Origin: Phycisphaerae bacterium
GTDB taxonomy: Bacteria; Planctomycetota; Phycisphaerae; Sedimentisphaerales; Anaerobacaceae
Direction: 5' to 3'
Length of the DNA: 64,000 nucleotides
NCBI GenBank assembly: GCA_012744475.1
Contig: JAAYBV010000051.1
Span: 1-64,000, forward strand
Below the pieces are notes generated by a model. The model saw only the letters and a list, made by a program, of their open reading frames with translations, was not told the DNA's origin and did no database searches. The position numbers and the translations under genes are program-made. Below are positions 8,040-17,197 of the stretch, piece after piece (positions within the stretch are counted from its first letter, which is position 1; each line of letters starts with the position of its first letter).

Positions 8040-9809
8040 TCAACCTCGGAAGTACAAGTACGCCGCAATGATCGCCGCCAGAACCGCCGCAGACGCAAGC
8101 ACGTCCCAACCGTTCCAGGACGCCCGCGATGCTCTGCGGTCCTCGTCGGTGAGAGTCCCGTAGGTCAGGCCGCCGATCTTGCTGTACGCCGGCTCATTCG
8201 TCAGATGGCTGACCACAACCATGACCATGATGCAGACCAGGAAGATCAGGAGGCTGTAGTACTGGAAGTAGATGTTGTTCACGATCCACAGGAACGAGCC
8301 TTCCGTGTACGCGAAGTCGGGGAAGATGCTCTTCAATTTCACCGGCGTATCGACCGCCAGGCGGAACAGGCCGAGCACAAACCCGACGATCAGGGCCCAC
8401 AGGCAACCTTTGGCGTTCAGTCGTTTGCTGAAGACCCCCAGGAAGAAGACCACAAAGATCGGTGGAGCCAGGTAGGCCTGAACGCCTTGCAGATAGTCGT
8501 AGAGGCCCTTGCCGCCTTTGATGACCGGGATCCAGGCCAGGCCGATGAGCACCATGACCGCGGTGGCGACTCGGCCCACCCACACAACCTGTTTTTCCGG
8601 CGCCTTGGGGCGCAGCTTCGAATAGAAGTCGATGGTGAATAGCGCCGCGGAGGCGTTGAACGCCCCGGCCAGCGAGCTCATCAGGGCCGCGAGCAGACCG
8701 GCCACGACGACCCCGCGAATTCCGATCGGCAGGACCTTGGCAACCAACAGGGGGAACGCCTGCTGGGCGTTGTCGCGAATGACGTTGCCGTTGGCGTCGA
8801 GCATCGCCTGCTGCAAGGCCGCGTTCTGTCCGCTCTTGGCCAGAGCGAAGGCGATCATGCCCGGGATGATGAAGATGAAAACCGGCAGGAGCTTCAGGGC
8901 GGCCGAGCAGATGGAGCCTCGGCGGGCATCCGTCTCATTCTGCGCGCCGAGCACACGCTGTACGATATACTGGTCGGTACACCAATACCACAGTCCGACG
9001 ATCGGCGCGCAGAAAAGCATGCCGATCCAGGGATAGTTGTCGTTGAAATACCACGCCATGCGGCCCGATTCCTTGACCGGCGCCCACGTGCCGGCCACGC
9101 CATCCGGCACGAGCGGCTTCCACAGGTTGAACATCTCCGAGCCCGCCCACTCGCGTAGCGCCCCCCATCCGCCGAGCGCTTTGAGCCCGAAGACCATCAC
9201 GCAGGCGCTACCGATGACGAGGATCACCGTCTGGATCGCCGAGGTATAGGCGACGGCCCGCATCCCGCCCATGATCGTGTAGATGCCGGTCAGGACGATC
9301 ACCAGGATCGAGCCGATCCAGAAGCTGTCGAGCCCCATGAACTCGATGTTGGGAATCAACACGGCAAACACCACGCCGCCGGCGAAGATGCCGACCGCGA
9401 GCTTCGTCAGAATGTACGCGACCAGCGAGATAATCGAGAGCACCGTACGGTTGACCGGCGAGAACCGCCGTTCGAGGAACTCCGGCATGGTGAAGACCTT
9501 CGACCGCATGTAGAAAGGCACCATGATCCAGGCCAGGACCAGCAGGCACCAGGCGTGCAGCTCGTAGTGCGCCATGGCCACCCCGTCGGTGGCGCCGGAG
9601 CCGGCCAGGCCGACGAGATGCTCGGACCCGATGTTCGACGAGAAGACCGCCGCACCGATGATCCACCAGCCCAGATTGCGCCCGGCGAGGAAGTACTCCG
9701 TCGTCGTCTGCGACTGCCTCTCCTTTAGGTAGGCCCACCACGCGATGCCGAACACAATAGCAAAGTAAGCCGCGATCACGAGCCAGTCCACCGCATGTAA
9801 CGCCGTCAT
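8040..9809 (-). CDS. Sodium:solute symporter (SSS/SGLT family), probable pentose importer
   Basis: A 589-residue, highly hydrophobic protein with about 14 predicted membrane helices. Family signatures include TTTEYFLAGRNLGWWIIGAA, FSSNIGSEHLVGLAGSGA, YWCTDQYIVQRVLGA and the Ser-rich LLAALMSSLAGAFNASAALF near helix 8, which contributes to the Na+ site. It resembles bacterial SGLT-type sugar carriers. It is placed between galM and araB with short gaps (62 and 24 bases). That placement makes it the likely Na+-coupled importer of L-arabinose or an arabinose-containing product. The start at 9809 has a purine-rich AGGAGAAAG upstream. Confidence 0.9.
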   Translation of the reverse strand: MTALHAVDWLVIAAYFAIVFGIAWWAYLKERQSQTTTEYFLAGRNLGWWIIGAAVFSSNIGSEHLVGLAGSGATDGVAMAHYELHAWCLLVLAWIMVPFYMRSKVFTMPEFLERRFSPVNRTVLSIISLVAYILTKLAVGIFAGGVVFAVLIPNIEFMGLDSFWIGSILVIVLTGIYTIMGGMRAVAYTSAIQTVILVIGSACVMVFGLKALGGWGALREWAGSEMFNLWKPLVPDGVAGTWAPVKESGRMAWYFNDNYPWIGMLFCAPIVGLWYWCTDQYIVQRVLGAQNETDARRGSICSAALKLLPVFIFIIPGMIAFALAKSGQNAALQQAMLDANGNVIRDNAQQAFPLLVAKVLPIGIRGVVVAGLLAALMSSLAGAFNASAALFTIDFYSKLRPKAPEKQVVWVGRVATAVMVLIGLAWIPVIKGGKGLYDYLQGVQAYLAPPIFVVFFLGVFSKRLNAKGCLWALIVGFVLGLFRLAVDTPVKLKSIFPDFAYTEGSFLWIVNNIYFQYYSLLIFLVCIMVMVVVSHLTNEPAYSKIGGLTYGTLTDEDRRASRASWNGWDVLASAAVLAAIIAAYLYFRG

Positions 9810-9871
9810 GCTTTCTCCTTTGTCTTGAGTTCAGGAATTCTCTCACGCCACCATGCACCGATGTCTCGCGG

Positions 9872-11047
9872 CTACCGCGTGGAAAACGCGTAGGTCGTCG
9901 TGGTCTTGTAGACGCGACCCGGACGAAGGATCGTGGACGGGAAGTCCGGCTTGTTCGGAGAATCCGGATAATGCTGCGTCTCCAAACAGAAGCCATAGCG
10001 ATGCTTGTAGACCACCCCGTCCTTGCCGGTGATGGTCCCATCCAGGAAATTGCCCGCGTAGAACTGGATGCCCGGCTCGGTCGTCCGGACCGTCATCAGG
10101 CGTCCGGTCGTCGGTTCGTAGACCTCCGCGGCCAGCGTCATGCCGTCGCCCTTCTGGTTCAGGACCCAGTTGTGATCGTAACCGCCTCCGAATTTGAGCT
10201 GTTCGTAGTCGTTGTCGATCCTCGCTCCGATGACGGTGCGTTTGCGGAAGTCCATCGGCGTCCCCTCGACGGGTCGCAGTTCCCCTGTCGGGATCAGCCC
10301 GGCGTCAACCGGGGTGAACCGGTCCGCGTTGAGCATCAGCTCGTGATCCAGGATATTGCGCTGGGCGCCTGTCAGGTTGAAATAGCCGTGATGCGTGACG
10401 TTGACCGGCGTCGCCTTGTCCGTCGTGGCCTCATACTCGATCCGCAGCTCGTTCCGGTTGGTCAGCAGGTAGGTCACGCTGACTCTGAGATTGCCGGGAT
10501 ACCCTTCTTCGCCGTCCTGGCTCAGATAGCTGAGTTTGACGCCGACGGCGTCGGACCGGTCGACCGGCGCATCGTCCCAGACGACCTTGTCGAAGCCCTT
10601 GAGCCCGCCGTGGAGATGGTTCTCGCCGTCATTCGTTGCCAGCGTGTAGGCCGTGCCGTCGAGCGTGAACTTGCCCTTGCCGATGCGGTTGCCGTAGCGC
10701 CCGACTATGGCCCCGAAGTACGGGCTGACCTTGATGTAGTCGGCCAGATTGTCGTAGCCCAGAACGATGTCGTTGAAGTTCCCGTCCTTGTCAGGCGCCG
10801 TCAGGGAGACCACGATGGCGCCGTAGGTCATGATCTCGGCCGTCATGCCCTGGGTGTTGCGAAGCGTATAGAGGCGAACCGCCTGACCGTCGGGCGTTGT
10901 ACCGAACGGTTTGGCGCTGCGGCTCATCTCCGTCTTTGCCGGCCCAGACCTGATCCATTGTTTCGTCGTATCGCACGAGCACAGCGTTACTGCCACCATC
11001 GCCAGGAGCACCGTCAACCCGATCCGTCGCGCCTTGTCCCTAAGCAT
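9872..11047 (-). CDS. galM: Aldose 1-epimerase (mutarotase), predicted lipoprotein
   Basis: About 391 residues from the ATG at 11047, which has a GGAAAGGCGG upstream. The N-terminus carries a lipoprotein signal (LTVLLAMVAVTLCSCD) with a cysteine just after the hydrophobic stretch, so it is probably exported and lipid-anchored. The enzyme part shows GalM motifs: GRYGNRIGKGKFTLDG, NDGENHLHGGLKGFD, NVTHHGYFNLTG (active-site His) and GIQFYAGNFLDG (Glu region near the C-terminus). It would interconvert anomers of sugar released outside before uptake. The frame continues upstream to 11191, but that extension is not protein-like. Confidence 0.92.
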   Translation of the reverse strand: MLRDKARRIGLTVLLAMVAVTLCSCDTTKQWIRSGPAKTEMSRSAKPFGTTPDGQAVRLYTLRNTQGMTAEIMTYGAIVVSLTAPDKDGNFNDIVLGYDNLADYIKVSPYFGAIVGRYGNRIGKGKFTLDGTAYTLATNDGENHLHGGLKGFDKVVWDDAPVDRSDAVGVKLSYLSQDGEEGYPGNLRVSVTYLLTNRNELRIEYEATTDKATPVNVTHHGYFNLTGAQRNILDHELMLNADRFTPVDAGLIPTGELRPVEGTPMDFRKRTVIGARIDNDYEQLKFGGGYDHNWVLNQKGDGMTLAAEVYEPTTGRLMTVRTTEPGIQFYAGNFLDGTITGKDGVVYKHRYGFCLETQHYPDSPNKPDFPSTILRPGRVYKTTTTYAFSTR

Positions 11048-11252
11048 CTCTTGTCCGCCTTTCCAATACGTGTAGAGCTGATGAAATCGACACCCCGGCC
11101 GTTGTGGACCCGGCCGTGGTCCAATTATCCCTTTCCCTGTCCGAAAGCAAAGGTTATTTTGCGTTTTCTTTTCATCAAAATGCGAACGCAACCCCGCGCC
11201 GTTCCACCCAGAAAGCCAAAATGCAGAACGCGCCTCGCCGGCCTGCCTGAAC

Positions 11253-13271
11253 CTATTTCACCGGCGAAAGGACCGCAGCGAAGCCGCCATACGGCAGGAA
11301 ATCGATCTCTATGGAATCCCGGGAGGTCATGCCCGCGAAGCTGCTGTAGGGACCCGGCTGGTACTTGGAGAGCGTCGCGTTGAAGCTACGGGGCTCTTTG
11401 CCGTCGATGATCACCAGCGACGTGTACTTCGTATCGCCGTCCAGGAAGGACAGGGCCACCTTTTCCGTTCGCCCGGTGCCGCGGCCGTTGATCCCGCCGA
11501 TGTACCAGCCATCCCCATGTCGCCGCGCCAGCACCACGAATTGACCGGGCCGGCCGGCCAGGAACTTCGTCTGGTCCCACGTGACAGGAACCATGCTCAG
11601 AAACTGCTTCGGGAGCGGTTCCAGTTCGAGGTACGCGCTGACCCGGTCGGCGAAATGCAGCCAGCCGCTCTCGAATACGACCGACAGAGCCAGTTCGTGG
11701 GCGTTGGTCGTGATGTGCTTGTACACGTTGTCGTCGAACATCACGGGCGTATAGTCCATCGGCCCAATGGCGTTGCGCGTGAACGGCATCACCGTGTTGT
11801 GCATCGGCGCGTAGTTCGTGAAGGACCGGTCGAAGCTGTAACACTCGGCGCCACGGACCGCCTCCATGCTCATCAGGTGCGGATACGTGCGGCTCCATCC
11901 ACGCGGCAGCGTGCAGCCGTGGAAGTTGACCATGATCTGGAAATCCGCCGCATCCTTCAGGATGTCGTGGTACAACTGGATGATGTTCTGCTTGTCGCTC
12001 TGGAAGAAATCGACCTTCACGCCCTTGATGCCCCAGTCCCTCAGCCGCTGAAACTCATATCGGCGGACTTGACGAAGGTCCATCGTGCCGCGCGGCTGCT
12101 CCGTGACGTAGTTGTGCGGGCCGCCGGAGTTGTACCAGAGCAGCAGGCCGACGCCTTTGCTCCTGGCGTGCGCGATCAGGTCGTGAATGGTCCCGTTCTT
12201 CATGATGTTCCAATTCGCGTCAATCAGCGAGAACTCCCAACCCATCTCGGCCGCCAGGTCGATGAACGGCCGGAGTCTGTCGTGATCCTGTGGACTGTCA
12301 TGATCGCTCAGCCAGCTCCACGAAGCTCGCCCCGGCTTGATCCAACTCGTGTCCTTGACGATCGACGGCGGATTCAGGTTGGTGACGAGATCGGATTCCA
12401 CGATAGGAGCCAGCGTCTCGCCTACGATGACCACGCGCCACGGAGTCGCCCAGGGCAGCGTCCACGACGGCTCCGAGACCCCGGTGCCGTTGCCTTCACC
12501 CTCAGCCGGAAACTGCAATCGGTAAATGCCGTCGGACGTCGGCTGCCCCAGATGCGAGCCGCAGTACGAGCCGTCCACCGCCGCCTCAGTGAGCAATGCC
12601 CAGAAATCCTCCTCGGGCGTGCAGAACAACAGCGGAAACGCCCAGCCTTCCTCGTTCGACGAAGCGGTACCTGCCTCGACGCCGTCGACCCAGTAGGTCT
12701 CGTAGGCGGGCGTGTACTGACTGGCCTTGTCGTACGGATGGGCCCAGACCCTGCCACCCTCGGGCAGTCGGAAGCCGGTCGCCTCGCTCAACACGACATG
12801 CTTCTCGTCGCTGCTCTCGGGAAACCGGTATCGAAAGGCGACGCCGTCGTCATAGGCCCGGACGACCAGCTCCAGTTTCGCATTGTCGGGGCCGAAGAAG
12901 ACGAGCGTCTGCTCCTTGGCGTAGTTCCGGCACACCTTGCGCTTGCCGGTCAGCATCATGTACGTCTCATTGACGAAGATGACAGGCCTGGCCTCGACGA
13001 ACTTCAGACCGTCCACAAAAGCCCGGTCGTCGCGTGCAATGCCGAGGGGCGACAGCGGCAGCACGGTCCGGCCCTTGCATTGGACCTCGTAGTACAGTCT
13101 CGCCTTGCCCGCCGGATAGTCCGCCACACGTCCCGGATCGGCCAGCCGGACTTCCATCGCCACTTCCCCATCGGGCGAAGTCACCTTCCACGCCGCCTGC
13201 CCGTATGTGACCTGTGCCACCGCCAGACAGAGGATACTTCCAAGAACCGGAATGGTCGTCGTGCGCGCCAT
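11253..13271 (-). CDS. Secreted glycoside hydrolase family 97 enzyme
   Basis: 672 residues from the ATG at 13271, behind GAAGGAGG. A signal peptide (TTIPVLGSILCLAVAQVTYG) is followed by an N-terminal beta-sandwich (VTSPDGEVAMEVRL), a catalytic barrel around residues 270-560 and a C-terminal domain. Barrel landmarks are WSWLSDHDSPQDHDRL, WGIKGVKVDFFQSD and LMSMEAVRGAECY. The KVDF Asp with the downstream Glu is the retaining GH97 type rather than the inverting SusB type. Retaining GH97 members include alpha-galactosidases and a bifunctional beta-L-arabinopyranosidase/alpha-galactosidase. Placement at the head of an arabinose operon favours release of L-arabinose, but this is inference. Confidence 0.88.
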   Translation of the reverse strand: MARTTTIPVLGSILCLAVAQVTYGQAAWKVTSPDGEVAMEVRLADPGRVADYPAGKARLYYEVQCKGRTVLPLSPLGIARDDRAFVDGLKFVEARPVIFVNETYMMLTGKRKVCRNYAKEQTLVFFGPDNAKLELVVRAYDDGVAFRYRFPESSDEKHVVLSEATGFRLPEGGRVWAHPYDKASQYTPAYETYWVDGVEAGTASSNEEGWAFPLLFCTPEEDFWALLTEAAVDGSYCGSHLGQPTSDGIYRLQFPAEGEGNGTGVSEPSWTLPWATPWRVVIVGETLAPIVESDLVTNLNPPSIVKDTSWIKPGRASWSWLSDHDSPQDHDRLRPFIDLAAEMGWEFSLIDANWNIMKNGTIHDLIAHARSKGVGLLLWYNSGGPHNYVTEQPRGTMDLRQVRRYEFQRLRDWGIKGVKVDFFQSDKQNIIQLYHDILKDAADFQIMVNFHGCTLPRGWSRTYPHLMSMEAVRGAECYSFDRSFTNYAPMHNTVMPFTRNAIGPMDYTPVMFDDNVYKHITTNAHELALSVVFESGWLHFADRVSAYLELEPLPKQFLSMVPVTWDQTKFLAGRPGQFVVLARRHGDGWYIGGINGRGTGRTEKVALSFLDGDTKYTSLVIIDGKEPRSFNATLSKYQPGPYSSFAGMTSRDSIEIDFLPYGGFAAVLSPVK

Positions 13272-13472
13272 AGCATGGCCTCCTTCAGTCAATCTGTGCG
13301 AAGATTCACGCTTGTTCCGGCACGAAATCACGGACGACTCGCGCCGCCGGGTAGGATATGCGATGGGACCGCAAATGACAAGCCGCCCGACACCGCCATA
13401 GATCGAGCGGCACCACAGATTTCTTGCAGATGGACCGTTGACAGGCTCGGCCGCAATGCTATGTTGGAGGCC

Positions 13473-13745
13473 ATGAGCACGAGCGCAGACAACAAGGCCG
13501 GCGACAGATCCGATGCCGGCAGGCAGGAAACGATCGGCGGCATGTTGGCATCCGCACTGAACATGGAGGACGAGATCAGTTCGGGCGTCTACGAGGACTA
13601 CCTGAACCGCCGGCATTGGCCCAACGAGCTTGAAGAGGCCACCTTTCTCAACATCCAGCGGCGTCTGACCGTGCTGATTGACGATACCAGGAAGCACAAG
13701 AAGATCCTCCGGGCGCTGGTCAGAGAACATGGCGAAAACAAATAG
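13473..13745 (+). CDS. Half-size ferritin-like protein, first of a pair
   Basis: A 90-residue acidic/helical protein (an ATG at 13461 would add four residues; GGAGG sits very close to 13473). After a polar N-terminal stretch, two helices are predicted. The first contains MEDEISSGVYEDYL; the second contains RRLTVLIDDTRKHKKILR, giving an E...Y plus D..KH pattern like one half of a four-helix diiron protein. The last 17 bases overlap the next gene, which has a similar half-ferritin pattern. Two copies, or one of each, could build a complete diiron bundle. Iron binding is inferred; no family name is certain. Confidence 0.65.
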   Translation: MSTSADNKAGDRSDAGRQETIGGMLASALNMEDEISSGVYEDYLNRRHWPNELEEATFLNIQRRLTVLIDDTRKHKKILRALVREHGENK

Positions 13746-13950
13746 GCGAACGAAAGCCGACATCCTCCGCGAGTTCGAGACGATGAAGTCGTTCGAGCTG
13801 TCGGCCCGCGATCTGTACACGAAGATTGCCGCAGACCCCCATGCGGGCCCGCAGAAGATCAAGACCGCCTTCGCATCCCTGGCGGCCGACGAGCAACGTC
13901 ACGCCGACCTGGTCCAGGAAATCATCAACATCGTCACCGATGCTCTGTGA
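13729..13950 (+). CDS. Half-size ferritin-like protein, second of a pair
   Basis: 73 residues, starting at the ATG at 13729 inside the end of the previous gene (MAKTNRRTKADILREFE). Two helices are visible. The first has MKSFELSARDLYTKIA; the second has ASLAADEQRHADLVQEI, carrying the ExxH ligand motif typical of ferritin-like proteins. At this length it contains only half a bundle, so it must dimerise or pair with its neighbour, much as two-helix encapsulated ferritins do. It overlaps the following lipase-like gene by 11 bases, implying translational coupling through the trio. Confidence 0.7.
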   Translation: MAKTNRRTKADILREFETMKSFELSARDLYTKIAADPHAGPQKIKTAFASLAADEQRHADLVQEIINIVTDAL

Positions 13951-14854
13951 GCGCAGATATCCGCTGGGTCTGATCCTGATCCTGGTCCTTACCGCTGTCC
14001 CGCTATCGGGCCGTTCGCGCGCAGAGATGCTCATCTCAAGCGTCGATTCCCGCACCATACTGTACCTGGTCGACTCCGACGCCAACGCACCGGTATTCAC
14101 TGTCGCTTCAGAGAGTATGACCTGTGCCGAGCCCAATCTCGTGGTGGTCACGCATGGGTGGTATGAACGGCAGGCTTGGCCGAGTTGGATGGCGACGGCT
14201 ATCGGCAGACGCGTGGATCAACAGCAGTGGCAGTGCGGCTGGTATGACTGGCGGGTTCAGGCGAGGACGCTACGGCCGTCGCGCGCCGTGAAGGCAGGCC
14301 GCGACGTGGCCGGGCCATGGCTCGGGCGAAGGATCGTGACTCTTTCGAAGAACTGGCGACACGTGCACTTGATCGGTCACTCGGCGGGCGCCTGGGTCGT
14401 CAACGCCGCCGCCGAGACCATCGCGAGAGAGACTGCCGCCGAGATACACATCACCTTTCTCGACGCCTACGTCCCCGATGGCTGGGACGAGAAGGCCCTG
14501 GGCCGGCTGGCGCAAACCAATCCGAACCGTTTTTGGGCCGACCATTACTTCACACGAGACCCGCTCAACCTCACCGAAAACGTGCTGACCGGCGCGCACA
14601 ACGTGGATGTCACGGCCATCAACCCGGGTATCCGAGGGCATCTGTTTCCCTGGCACTGGTACCTGGCCACCGTCGCCGGACGCTACACCACGGACAAGCG
14701 TTTCATCGATGCACCCGTCTTCTGCAGGGCCGACGGCGTCACCTACGGCTTCCCGCGCTCCCTCGAAGCCAGCCCGTCCCAATGGCAGGTCAGCCTCACC
14801 CTCCCGGCGGTCGACGTCCCGGTCCGCATCCGGCGTCAGGATACGCATCCGTAG
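13940..14854 (+). CDS. Secreted lipase-like alpha/beta hydrolase
   Basis: 304 residues from the ATG at 13940, with a signal peptide (YPLGLILILVLTAVPLSG). An oxyanion-region motif LVVVTHGWYERQ is followed by the nucleophile elbow VHLIGHSAGAWVV (GxSxG). A likely acid lies in ITFLDAYVPDGW, and candidate histidines in LTGAHNVDV and GHLFPWHWYL. The layout recalls the pancreatic-lipase-like branch of esterases. The substrate is unknown. It overlaps the upstream ferritin-like gene by 11 bases, a surprising pairing of an intracellular iron-type protein with an exported hydrolase. A longer frame from 13826 exists but its start lies out of phase inside the ferritin gene. Confidence 0.8.
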   Translation: MLCERRYPLGLILILVLTAVPLSGRSRAEMLISSVDSRTILYLVDSDANAPVFTVASESMTCAEPNLVVVTHGWYERQAWPSWMATAIGRRVDQQQWQCGWYDWRVQARTLRPSRAVKAGRDVAGPWLGRRIVTLSKNWRHVHLIGHSAGAWVVNAAAETIARETAAEIHITFLDAYVPDGWDEKALGRLAQTNPNRFWADHYFTRDPLNLTENVLTGAHNVDVTAINPGIRGHLFPWHWYLATVAGRYTTDKRFIDAPVFCRADGVTYGFPRSLEASPSQWQVSLTLPAVDVPVRIRRQDTHP

Positions 14855-14905
14855 GTCGTCATCGGTTCGCTTGAACCCGGAGAGGAGATGTCCGGACGAG
14901 ATGCG

Positions 14906-15289
14906 CTATCTCAGCAGGGCGGCGACGCGTTCGGGGTCTATCCGGGCCAGCAGTTTCAGGATGGCGTTGACCTCACCAATGACTGTGTCGCCGAAGTGGC
15001 CTGCAATCTCGGCGGCCATGAGCGGATCGAGATCGGACTCAGGCTCTTCCTGCGGAGACGAGTAATGCTCCACGCAGGACTTCAACTGATCGATCATGCT
15101 GCTCTGGAGATCAACGAAGCCGGTCTCGGCGATGGCCTCGCCCAGGAATTCCCTGCACAGCGTCATGGCCCCTCGCATGCCGGGCTTGGTTTCCCTCTCG
15201 GCAGCCGGCATTTCAGTGCTCCCGCGGGTCGTTTTGTTCAACAACTGACACGAGAAGCCTGTACTCCCAGCACCTTCAATCCCGTTCAT
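14906..15289 (-). CDS. Hypothetical protein, 127 residues
   Basis: The frame begins at the ATG at 15289, behind GGAGAAAG, and ends convergently with the lipase-like gene. I do not recognise a family. The N-terminal ~40 residues are polar and probably disordered. The middle and C-terminal parts are helical (MTLCREFLGEAIAETGFVDL, IDQLKSCVEHY, VIGEVNAILKLLARIDPERV). No signal peptide or membrane segment is seen. The frame is open back to 15694, but that part is antisense to glyS and not convincing. Confidence 0.55.
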   Translation of the reverse strand: MNGIEGAGSTGFSCQLLNKTTRGSTEMPAAERETKPGMRGAMTLCREFLGEAIAETGFVDLQSSMIDQLKSCVEHYSSPQEEPESDLDPLMAAEIAGHFGDTVIGEVNAILKLLARIDPERVAALLR

Positions 15290-15635
15290 TTCACTTTCTC
15301 CGCGAATTCGTGTGATTGGTGGTGTTTCACAGAGGAAATGACCAGGGCACCCTTCGATATCAAAAGTATAGAAATGCCAAACCGTATTCCAAACGGATTT
15401 CCAAGCCTTTTCCCAGGTTGCCTCCGCCAACCGCTCGTGCCGCCGAGCCATTGGCCAGGGCGTCCTGGTGCCGGTCTCGGCAATCCGCGTGTCCCTCTGG
15501 GCGCTTGTAATTCGGGCGTGGGCTCCTATAATATATAGTTTTACCCGTTTCGCCGCGGCCGGTCCCGGAGGCACACGCCGGCTGCAAACAGACGCGATGG
15601 GCAACCGAACAGGAACACATGGAGAGTGTGAAGAC

Positions 15636-17114
15636 ATGGCAAAACTGGCGAAACTCGACGACATCGTGTCGCTGTGTAAGAGAAGGGGCTTCATCTTTCA
15701 GTCCAGCGAAATCTACGGCGGGCTGGCCAGTTGCTATGACTACGGGCCTCTGGGCGTCGAGCTGAAGAACAACGTCAAGCGGGCCTGGTGGAAACACGTC
15801 GTTCAGATGCGCGACGACGTCGTCGGCCTCGATTGCAGCATCCTGATGCACCCGCTGGTGTGGAAGGCCTCCGGGCACGCCGACAAGTTCGCCGATCTGA
15901 TCAGCGAGTGCAAGAAGTGCAACACGCGCACCCGCGTCGACCATCTGAAGGACAAAGACGGCGGCCACCCCGACGAGCACACCGAGCACGTCTCGATCGA
16001 CACCGCTGCCGCGGCCGAGCACGACCTGAGCCGCAAGGTCTGCCCAAACTGCGGCGCCGTCGGCCAGTTCACCCCGCCGATGCCGTTCAAGCTGATGTTC
16101 GAGACGCAGATGGGCGCCAACGCCGAGGATTCGATGACGATGTACCTGAGGCCGGAAACCGCCCAGGGCATCTTTGCCAACTTCCGCAACGTGCTGGACT
16201 CGACCCGCGTCAAGGTGCCCTTCGGGATCGCCCAGATCGGCAAGAGCTTCCGCAACGAAGTGACCACCAAGGCGTTCATCTTCCGCACCCGCGAATTCGA
16301 GCAGGCGGAGATCGAGTTCTTCTGCGAGCCGGGGACCGACGAGGAATGGTACGAGAAGTGGAAGGCGGCGCGCTTCGCGTGGTACACCGATCACGGCATC
16401 AAGAAGGAGAACTTGCGCTTCCGCGACCACGACCCCGATGAGCTGGCCCACTATGCCAAGGCCTGCGTCGACGTCGAGTACAGATTCCCCTTCGGCTCGG
16501 GCGACTGGCAGGAGCTCGAAGGCATCGCCAACCGCACGGACTACGACCTCCGCCAGCACCAGCGCGGCATGCGCAGCACCACAAGCTGGTTCGAGAACGG
16601 CCGCGACCTGACGAAGGTCAGGCTGGCCGACGAAGCCGAAGACTATCAGAAAGGCCCGCTGTCGTTCTTCGACGACCAGAAGCAGCAGCGCTACATCCCC
16701 TACGTGATCGAGCCCAGCGCCGGCATGGACCGCAGCACGCTGGCCTTCCTGGTCGACGCCTACGATGAAGAAGAAGTCAACGGCGAGACGCGCAACCTGC
16801 TGCGCTTCCATCCGAGCTTGGCGCCGACCAAAGCCGCCGTCTTCCCGCTGGTCAAGAAGGACGGGATGCCCGAGATCGCCCACAACATCGCCAACGATCT
16901 GAAGCGGTGCTTCACCTGCTTCTACGACGAGAAAGGCGCCGTCGGTCGTCGCTACCGCCGGCAGGATGAGGCGGGCACGCCCTTCTGCATCACCGTCGAC
17001 GGCCAGACCCTGGAGGACCAGACCGTCACCGTGCGCGAGCGCGACTCGATGGTCCAGACCCGCGTCGCCACCGACCAGCTCCGCACCTACCTCCGCGACA
17101 AACTGGACCTCTGA
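15636..17114 (+). CDS. glyS: Glycyl-tRNA synthetase, dimeric (alpha2) class II type
   Basis: 492 residues from the ATG at 15636 (MAKLAKLDDIVSLCKRRGF). Class II motifs are visible: QSSEIYGGLASCYDYGPLG near the N-terminus, LRPETAQGIFANFRNVLD (motif 2 region), IGKSFRNEVTTKAFIFRTRE (tRNA synthetase core) and EPSAGMDRSTLAFLVDAYDE (motif 3). Two CxxC pairs (ECKKCNT, CPNCGAVG) suggest a zinc-binding insert. The C-terminal anticodon-binding domain starts at about residue 395 (PTKAAVFPLVKKDG). It charges tRNA-Gly as a homodimer, unlike the alpha2beta2 bacterial GlyQS form. The next gene starts 83 bases downstream. Confidence 0.95.
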   Translation: MAKLAKLDDIVSLCKRRGFIFQSSEIYGGLASCYDYGPLGVELKNNVKRAWWKHVVQMRDDVVGLDCSILMHPLVWKASGHADKFADLISECKKCNTRTRVDHLKDKDGGHPDEHTEHVSIDTAAAAEHDLSRKVCPNCGAVGQFTPPMPFKLMFETQMGANAEDSMTMYLRPETAQGIFANFRNVLDSTRVKVPFGIAQIGKSFRNEVTTKAFIFRTREFEQAEIEFFCEPGTDEEWYEKWKAARFAWYTDHGIKKENLRFRDHDPDELAHYAKACVDVEYRFPFGSGDWQELEGIANRTDYDLRQHQRGMRSTTSWFENGRDLTKVRLADEAEDYQKGPLSFFDDQKQQRYIPYVIEPSAGMDRSTLAFLVDAYDEEEVNGETRNLLRFHPSLAPTKAAVFPLVKKDGMPEIAHNIANDLKRCFTCFYDEKGAVGRRYRRQDEAGTPFCITVDGQTLEDQTVTVRERDSMVQTRVATDQLRTYLRDKLDL

Positions 17115-17197
17115 CGGCGCTCCATCAAGAATTCGATTGAAGAAACCGGTCCGGCTGCGCATCTCTGTATAGGGGGACAACCCGGAGGGCCAGAGAG

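Noticed and set aside
13272-13862. N-terminal extension of the GH97 gene (open frame to 13862)
   Set aside because: The ATG at 13271 has a strong GGAGG and starts a signal peptide; the extension overlaps the oppositely oriented ferritin-like genes and has stray composition.
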